Assembly (NCBI GenBank): GCA_032433595.1
Contig: JASWJB010000207.1
Span: 1 to 64,000 of the forward strand
DNA: 64,000 nucleotides
Direction: 5' to 3'
Source: Conoideocrella luteorostrata
Taxonomy: Eukaryota > Ascomycota > Sordariomycetes > Hypocreales > Clavicipitaceae
A program made the position numbers and the translations under genes. Numbering within the stretch: the stretch's first letter is position 1; each line of letters begins with the position of its first letter. The notes beneath the pieces are model-generated. The model was not told where the DNA came from. It did no database searches and worked only from the letters and a program-made list of their open reading frames with translations. Shown here one piece after another: positions 57,624 through 64,000 of this stretch.

Positions 57624-59819
57624 ATGGCCAACGAGCCTGTAATCCACGTCGACCCGGACGTCAAGGTCGACTCCCAGGGCCACATTGAAGATGCCTCCCC
57701 CAATTATGCCCGCAACGTCTACGCCAGGTACGTTTCCCCAGTCCTACGCGGCATAACCCATTAAGACTGAAACCCTCGCAAATACTAAAATACGAGCCCA
57801 ACTCGCAGAATTCGCAACCCCCTGGCCGGCGTCTCCAGAGACGACCTCCAACTCCGCGTCTCCTCCTTCTGCCTCGAACACAACTTCCAAGATAAACAAG
57901 ACGTCTTCTTCCGCGGCGCCCTCGTAGCCCAATCCCCAGCAGACTACACATCTGTCCCTGAGCTCTCAGAATCGGAAAAACACCAACTGTCCCGCGAAAT
58001 CACCCACCGATGGGCTCTCCCGAGAACACTATATTACACCATCGCGCTCTGCTCGCTCGGCTCCGCTGTCCAGGGATGGGACAACACCAGCGCGAATGGC
58101 GCAAACCTCTCGTTCCCCAAGGAATTCGGTATCGAGCACAACAGCTGGCTCATCGGGTGTATAAATGCCGCGCCAACCCTGTTCGGTCTGCTGAGCTCCT
58201 GGGCCGCTGACCCCGTCAACAATATGCTGGGCCGTAGAGGCACCATCTTCGCCACGGGACTATTTTGTATCTTCCCGGTGCTGGGACAAGGTTTTACGCG
58301 AAATTGGCGGGAGCTTTTGATCTGTCGACTGCTAATGGGGCTAGGAATGGGCATCAAGATATCGACTGTGCCTGTGTACACGGCGGAGGTGGCGCCGGCT
58401 TCGATTCGTGGTGGCCTGGTGACGAGTTTCCAGATGTGGGTGTCGTTCGGCATGTTCGTCGGCTATGCGAGCAGTTTGATCTTTTACAAGATTGGCAGGC
58501 TGGCATGGCGGTTTCAGCTGGCTGCTGCGTTTGCGCCGGCCGTTCCTGTTGTTATTTGGGTTTGGTACTGCCCTGGTATGTATTCTTCTTCCTTCTGCCA
58601 AGAAATGCACAAAAGTACTATTCAAAAGTTCTATCAAACCATCGTTTGTTGACAGGGGTAGAATCTCCTCGCTGGCTTATGAAAAAAGGCCGATACCGCG
58701 AATCCTTCCAAGCATTCTGCCGCTTGCGCAACACCGAACTTCAAGCCGCTAGGGACCTGTTCTACGCGCACTGCCAGGTCATCGAGGAGTGCGACGCCTT
58801 TGACGGAGCTTCTCTTCTGACTCGTGCGTGGGAGCTGGTCTCTGTGCCGCGTCTACGCCGGGCTACCGTTGCGAGTGCTTGGATTGTGATCAGCCAACAG
58901 TTTTCTGGCATCAACATGTACGAACGAGAAAATACTCTACCGGACCAAGATGTGAAAATGAGATTTTTGCTAAGATGTGTTATTTTACTATCAGCATGGC
59001 ATTCTACAGCTCCACCATCTTCTCTCAAGCAGGCTACTCCGTGTTGAGCAGCCTCCTCGCCTCGCTAGGTTTCGGCGTGGTGCTCTTCGTTTTCGCCTTT
59101 CCGGCAGTATACACTATGGACACATTTGGTCGTAGGAACCTACTTCTTCTTACGTTTCCCAACATGGCATGGTGTCTATTGGCAGCCGGGTTGTGCTTCC
59201 TAATGCCCAACGATTCTGGCGCACGAATTCCTTGCATCGCCTTCTTCATTTATCTGTTTACGGCTTTTTACGGACCTGGTGAGAGACATCGCGGCAGAAG
59301 TTACAAATCTTCCCATCTTCACGCGGACTGACAAACGCTGTAGGTATCGGACCCTTGCCATCCATTTACTTCTCAGAAGCATTCCCCCAGTCCCACCGCG
59401 AACTGGGCGCCGGCATGACTATTTGCATCAACAACGTCATCGGGAGCACACTGAGCCTGACCTTCCCGTCTCTCCTCGACAGAGTTACTCCTACAGGGGC
59501 ATTTGGGTGCTACGCGTGTCTGAATATCCTGGCATTCCTGGTAGTTTTCCTGATTGTACCTGAGACAAAGTACGTATTTGGGTTTCTCATTTCTTCCAGA
59601 TATGTCCCAAAGGAGCGAGCGGGTCACTGATGTTTTTTTGCAACTTACTTCCAAAGGAAGCTTACGCTCGAGGAGCTCGATTACATTTTTGGCGTGCCCA
59701 CTCGGAGACACATTTCTTATCAAGTGGGCACGTGGCTTCCCTGGTGGACCAAGAGATATATCTTTTTTAATCGGACTGTGCAGCTGGAGCCGTTGTATGC
59801 GCTTCAGGGTGTGGTGTGA
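57624..59819 (+). CDS. MFS sugar transporter
   Basis: Six exons (57624-57727, 57809-58575, 58656-58917, 58995-59278, 59344-59569, 59657-59819) give 601 residues, in frame throughout. A hydrophilic N-terminal part of about 130 residues precedes the first membrane helix. Sugar-porter marks follow: a QGWDNTSANGANLSFP loop, NNMLGRRGT (conserved GRR after helix 2), CRLLMGLGMG, VPVYTAEVAPASIRGGLV, VESPRWLM at the start of the central loop, QQFSGIN, YTMDTFGRRNLLLL, GPGIGPLPSIYFSEAFP, and VPETKKLTLEELDYIF at the C-terminus. Twelve helices are expected in the plasma membrane. The long N-terminus is a feature of one fungal subgroup. The substrate cannot be read from sequence; a hexose, disaccharide or polyol is possible. 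It faces the transaldolase gene divergently. Confidence 0.92.
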
Positions 59820-62800
59820 AGGACAGGTACGTTCTATTGTACTTGGACTTTGGTGCTGGCTCGTCAGACGCTTGGGGTGTGGTGTCTTGTTTTTTCACAT
59901 CCTGACAGGGTAAGGATGCTTTGCGAATTATGTAATTGTTGACAAATACGAGAGGTCTTATTGTCATTGCATGTGTTAGAAAGGCCATATTCGGAAGGGA
60001 CGAGTAATCCCATAGGGCCCATGAAAAGAGAAAGCAGCCGTCTTGCTGTTGTAAAGTTTAGGTTGAAGGCACGGCACGCAAAATGGGAGCTTGGTTCTAA
60101 CTAAAATCGAGAGTGTATTGTACTTCATAAGCAAACGGCAGGAGCGGCACTGTCACAAGCAGGGCCCCAATGTGGTGCCACCGGACAAACAGGCGGCTTT
60201 ACCCGGTGGTAATTAACACCGAGCAAGAGAAGCCTTGTGATGTTAACGACGCAAGACCCTAGATATTACGGTAATAACGAAACTTGAACAGAAAATAATA
60301 CATAGGTTATTTATTTATTTATCTTAAAAAAAAATTTTTTTTTTTTTTTTTGAAAAGAACCAAATCGGGATGAGGAATGAGGAATGAGAAGGTGAAATCT
60401 CATAAAATGGGTTGGTTACTGTGCAACAAGAGCGAGTCGTCATGTTGGCCACGCGAAATCTCTTGACTTCAACACTTGCGATGATTTGACGCGCCACCCC
60501 TATCGGCAACGTCTTCGTGTCTTGCTTCCCAGTTGTGGACCTTGATGCCGCCCGACTCCTGCTATAATCTGGTCCTGTGAGAGATATGTATCCCCCTATC
60601 CATATCTACAGACCGCTTCAACATAGCTTTCGAAAAATGAAACGAAGACCCCACGAGCCATTCAACGAGCACAGGCACATCACGTCCACACCCACGAATT
60701 CTACAACTATGAGACTGTGGTGCAGAAGAAATCCGGTTTCACAAGCTAGCTAGTTAGTCTAGAGCAACATTGTCAACACTTCGATCCCAGCCAAGCTATC
60801 TTGCTGCAGCGAAGTACCGTCGCTCTTCACTCAAAGCAGAATTCCATCAGTCACGCTCCCTAGCCAGTTCCATCCATCACCTACATACCCATGCTTGAGT
60901 CGGAGAGCAGATATGGAGTAACTGCTCTCCGACCAATGGAGGTTACACCAGCGCGTAAACCGCTCTCGGCATGCACAACATCGAGACTAAATTCCCACAC
61001 ATCGGATCACCTCATCGGCATTTAGTTTATTTTCGCCAACTAGGGACAAGGGGGCGGGACTATCCCCTCATTGCAGCCTTTCAGCCAAGTAGCTAGTATT
61101 TGCGAGCTATTACATTTCTTTCGGTCGATCCACACATAGGACGGCACTTCAATAGTAGTACGCAGTTACTATCGTGTGACTGACCGCTTCACATAGTTAC
61201 CCGCCGGGGCTAAAGCACGGTGGTGGGCATGACCTCGGAGGAACACCAAACAGGGCACAAAGGTGGTGAGAGTCGAGAGCCATGTCGCTGGCTATATGCC
61301 GCACGAAGCAGAGGGATGGGTGCAGGGCGTCAGCTCAGGGGCCACGAGGACGGGCCGCCAAGGGGGCGGGCTAATCCGAGGATAGTGTGGAAAGGTGAGC
61401 GGATGATTTGTTTGCTATGGAAATGTATGTCGTGGTATTGCAGCTTGTGGCAACCGACAACCAACTCATATGCGCTTCATCGAGGGCCGATTCGGGGCAA
61501 AGCCAATTAGAGTGACGTCCGCCTGGGGCTTGCATTGCGATGGTGCAATTGGAGCTGCATGCCGCCTTCAGCCGCGAGACAATGGAAGCAGAACTGAATA
61601 GTGAGCGGAATGTCGTAGCATGAGAGAGGGCTTTGCATATGCGACCGACGATAAGTAGGACCGGAGAACCACCAGCCCGTTTCGCAATGGCGGCGTGAAC
61701 TATCTGTTCGGGCCAATGCTGCTCCAGGCAAAAGTGCCGGATGATATGTATGCAGTGAACTAGTCGGTGAATGGATGTGCCTTGGCGTTATTGGTCAAAG
61801 TCGCATACTGCATATCCTATGTCGATGCACTATCTGCATATGCCGGAGAACCATATTGGACTGACATTGGCCGTTCTATTTGGATTTGTAGCAAGTTTGT
61901 CCGTGGACCTTGTGCGTGAGCATGGACGCTGGCCTGTGTGTGCGTCAGCCGCCGAACCGCACGTACGAGTAAAAGCGGACCTGCTCACTTCTCATGAAAG
62001 TGCGGAGTACGGAGTGCGTAGTTTGTTATTGTTCGTCTTTTTGCACCGTCATGGCACGTTTAAGGCAGCAGGAGCGGCAGCTGCCTTCCTTCCCTCCCTC
62101 CATCCATCCATTCATCCACCCGGTCCAACTGACCATCCGAGCTGATCATAGCCCCGATTCAGCAGTCCCATTACGCATACTCCGTACACCTGCATGCATA
62201 AAAATAACAGCGCCGAACTCATTCAAGCACCGAAGAACTCGCTTCGCAGGCAATAGCACAGCTCATCTGCTGCCTGCCATTGGCCGGACCCCTCAACCTG
62301 CGGCGACGTGACGGTGCAGGGGAGTAGAACGGGCCAGCACTGCTCCACCCTGGCGCCGGTCCAATCAGGCGACGCAACTAGACGCCGGCAGGTCAGAGTG
62401 TGTCGGCACAGGTCCCGCCACTGGCTGGTGCACGGCAAGCTACTGCACCTGCGCTGCACCTTACTGTGGGGCCTCGTCCTGTCCGTGGCGCACGTTAAGC
62501 GCCAACTCTTGTCGTCCTTTGCCCTCTGCGTCGTTCGGCGCCGTGCCTCCAGGGCTGTCCCTGCAGTCATCAGATGGACGCGAGAATAATGTGATAATCG
62601 GGGCAGACCAGTCTGGCTGCTGCATGTGGCCGATGCAACTAGCCCAGGTGGACAGCCAATCCCGCGGCGGCATGTTTGTGCTATTTTCTGCAAGTGTCAT
62701 GCAGGTGGGAAGCGCATTAGCAATCTCCATCTGCAAGCCAAGCAGCCAGCCAGCCATCCATCTTTCCCCCCATTCGTCCCTCCATTCGTCCAACGCATGC

Positions 62801-63389
62801 TCTACGCTCCCCATTGTAGTACGCTCTCTTCGAGCAACCGCTGGCTGGCCCCGGCCGGCCACATCTCATGGCCGTTTGCATATAACATCAACCAACACCT
62901 CCATCCCACCCTCCTTTTCTCTTCTTCTTCTTCTTTTCTTCTTCAGCAAGTTCTTTCAACTCAAATCCTCGTTTCTGTTTTGTGTGTGTTGTGTTTCCCC
63001 CTTTCCCCCTTGTTCTTTCATTGCACCGTAGAGCTGGTCTCTGCTTTTACCATTCTAATACTCATCGTCTCTATAAGCTGGATTTGCTCGTTCTATCCGC
63101 CCTGCATCAAAGACCAATTTCAAAATTCATTCTCACAAAGTTGCCGGTCAGCTTTAGAGACGACTCATTATTGCACCCATTACCTTTTTTTTTTTTTTTT
63201 TAACGTACTGCACATCTTAATACACTCGTCTAATAACGGAAATCCTGTGGATTTTAACTTGCTCGCCGACTCTCCAACACTTTCGACAAGAAGAATTTAA
63301 TCGTTCAACATCTGCATCATTCGATAGCATCGTCAAAAGTGCAAGGCTTTTTTTAGTTCAGGAAATAAATTCAATTTACACTAATCAAC
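59820..63389. other. 3.6 kb gap upstream of the CBM48-like gene
   Basis: No supported gene. Features seen: A9T17 homopolymer junction at 60326-60351; TACGGAGTA-type elements at 62003 and 62178; CCATCCATCCATTC-type short repeats near 62096 and 62754; a CTT/TTC-rich tract at 62910-62946 and T17 at 63185-63201. The right 600 bases look like a long pyrimidine-rich leader, possibly with a spliced 5' untranslated region. Confidence 0.5.
60326..60351. repeat. A9-T17 homopolymer junction
   Basis: Nine A are followed directly by seventeen T, self-complementary over nine bases. It follows an ATTT-rich stretch and lies about 500 bp downstream of the MFS gene. Confidence 0.85.
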
Positions 63390-64000
63390 ATGTCGGCTAT
63401 TCAACTTTCTTTCTCTCTCCGCGTCTCCTCTGGCGTCAAGACGGTACACCTTCTCGGCTCTTGGGATAACTACGTTGGTCAGCTCCCTCTCTCCAAGGAC
63501 AAGTCTTCCTCCAAGTCTGGTTCCTGGAAAGGCACTTTCCGCTTCCAGAACTCTACTCTCGAGGCTGGCCAGCGATACTGGTACTACTATATCATCGACG
63601 GCTACCATGTCGCCCACAACCCCAGTGTCACCCACACCACTGAGCCTACCACCGGCCGCGAGCTGAACATTCTCGATGTACCCTCCGGCAAGTCAGAGAA
63701 GTCGTCCTCGTCTTCCCGCCACCACAAGTCTTCTTCCTCTTCTTCCTCCTCCAAGGAGCACAAGTCATCGTCGTCGTCGTCCAAGTCGTCTTCCAAGTCA
63801 AGCAGCAAGAGCTCGTCGCGCCACCACTCCTCATCTAAGGACAGCCACCACAAGTCCTCGCGCAGCCGATCTTCGCTCACAGTTGACATCCCCAAGGGAC
63901 GCCCTCTCTCCGTGTCCCAGATCCAGGCTCCCAAGCCCATGTCTCCGCACGCCACCAAGCACATTCTTGACTCGGACTACTATGATGATGAGCAAATCCA
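63390..64000 (+). CDS. CBM48/AMPK-beta-like glycogen-binding domain protein with Ser/His/Lys-rich linker (cut by right edge)
   Basis: The open frame starts at the ATG at 63390 (MSAIQLSFSLRVSSGVKTV) and runs off the window; 203 residues are visible. The first 85 residues look like an early-set (Ig-like) carbohydrate-binding domain of the CBM48/AMPK-beta type. VKTVHLLGSWDNYVGQLPL is the usual strand with a Trp for glucan stacking. GSWKGTFRF and YWYYYIIDGYHVAHNP resemble the second sugar-contact region. Then follows a long Ser-rich linker interspersed with His and Lys (RHHKSSSSSSSSKEHKSS) and a segment with conserved-looking VDIPKGRPLSVSQIQAP. Such proteins are common in moulds but not characterised. 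It is not Gal83, which has a different C-terminal domain, though that part is not visible here. Confidence 0.75.
   Translation, partial: MSAIQLSFSLRVSSGVKTVHLLGSWDNYVGQLPLSKDKSSSKSGSWKGTFRFQNSTLEAGQRYWYYYIIDGYHVAHNPSVTHTTEPTTGRELNILDVPSGKSEKSSSSSRHHKSSSSSSSSKEHKSSSSSSKSSSKSSSKSSSRHHSSSKDSHHKSSRSRSSLTVDIPKGRPLSVSQIQAPKPMSPHATKHILDSDYYDDEQI

Noticed and set aside
58917..58995. Possible extension of MFS exon 3 through its intron as one ORF
   Set aside because: The read-through peptide interrupts the conserved QQFSGINI-MAFYSS junction, whereas splicing GTACGA to ATCAG restores it in frame.
62626..63300. 224-codon plus-strand ORF with Phe/Ser/Leu runs
   Set aside because: It is the CTT-rich leader of the CBM48-like gene read as protein, including a poly-Phe stretch from a T17 run.
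63602..63964. 120-codon minus-strand ORF with Glu/Asp runs
   Set aside because: It is the antisense of the Ser/Lys-rich linker of the CBM48-like protein.

Overview
This window is nuclear DNA of a filamentous ascomycete. I place it in the Eurotiomycetes, probably Aspergillus/Penicillium-like, by inference. The genes have short GT-AG introns of about 50-110 bp. The proteins are typical of moulds: AtfA-type bZIP, KexA carboxypeptidase, fungal Mis13/DSN1 and a GPI-anchored Ser/Thr-rich wall protein. A short element, TACGGAGTA or its complement TACTCCGTA, is scattered through the non-coding DNA. Gene models were built by hand from splice signals and reading-frame continuity. Where exons are listed, their phases add up unless I say otherwise.

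Layout. At 53-468 (-) lies the first exon of a gene running off the left edge, followed by about 8.6 kb with no convincing gene. A conserved block follows: SFM1-like SPOUT methyltransferase (9078-9957, -), KexA (11190-13193, +), an 11-knuckle CCHC protein (13905-15673, +) and a GST-like protein (16232-17300, +). After a 4.2 kb gap with CRE-like sites come AtfA (21554-23488, +), the kinetochore protein Mis13 (24881-26520, +), the SDH assembly factor SDHAF2 (27153-27932, -), a decayed kinase-like pseudogene (29195-30266, +), the p24 cargo protein Erv25 (31777-32592, -), U1 snRNP protein C (32955-33853, +) and a 1090-residue serine-rich protein (34583-37855, -).

The right half is looser. It holds an Ipa-like fungal protein broken by one in-frame TAG (41122-43602, +), a GPI-anchored cysteine-rich protein (45887-46804, +), an F-box protein (47264-47860, -), an HD-domain hydrolase (49755-50387, -), a bHLH factor (51710-52467, -), a possible degenerate gene (53249-53750), a transaldolase whose first splice junction does not keep frame (54555-55946, -), an MFS sugar transporter (57624-59819, +) and the start of a CBM48/AMPK-beta-like protein running off the right edge (63390 onward, +).

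There is no biosynthetic cluster, CRISPR array, recognisable intact transposon, tRNA or rRNA. Most genes are unrelated housekeeping neighbours. The less ordinary observations are two micro-exons (6 nt in U1C, 18 nt in SFM1), repeated intron placement inside zinc knuckles, an inverted pair of CRE half-sites upstream of atfA, hairpin-forming copies of the TACGGAGTA element, and two or three genes caught in decay.
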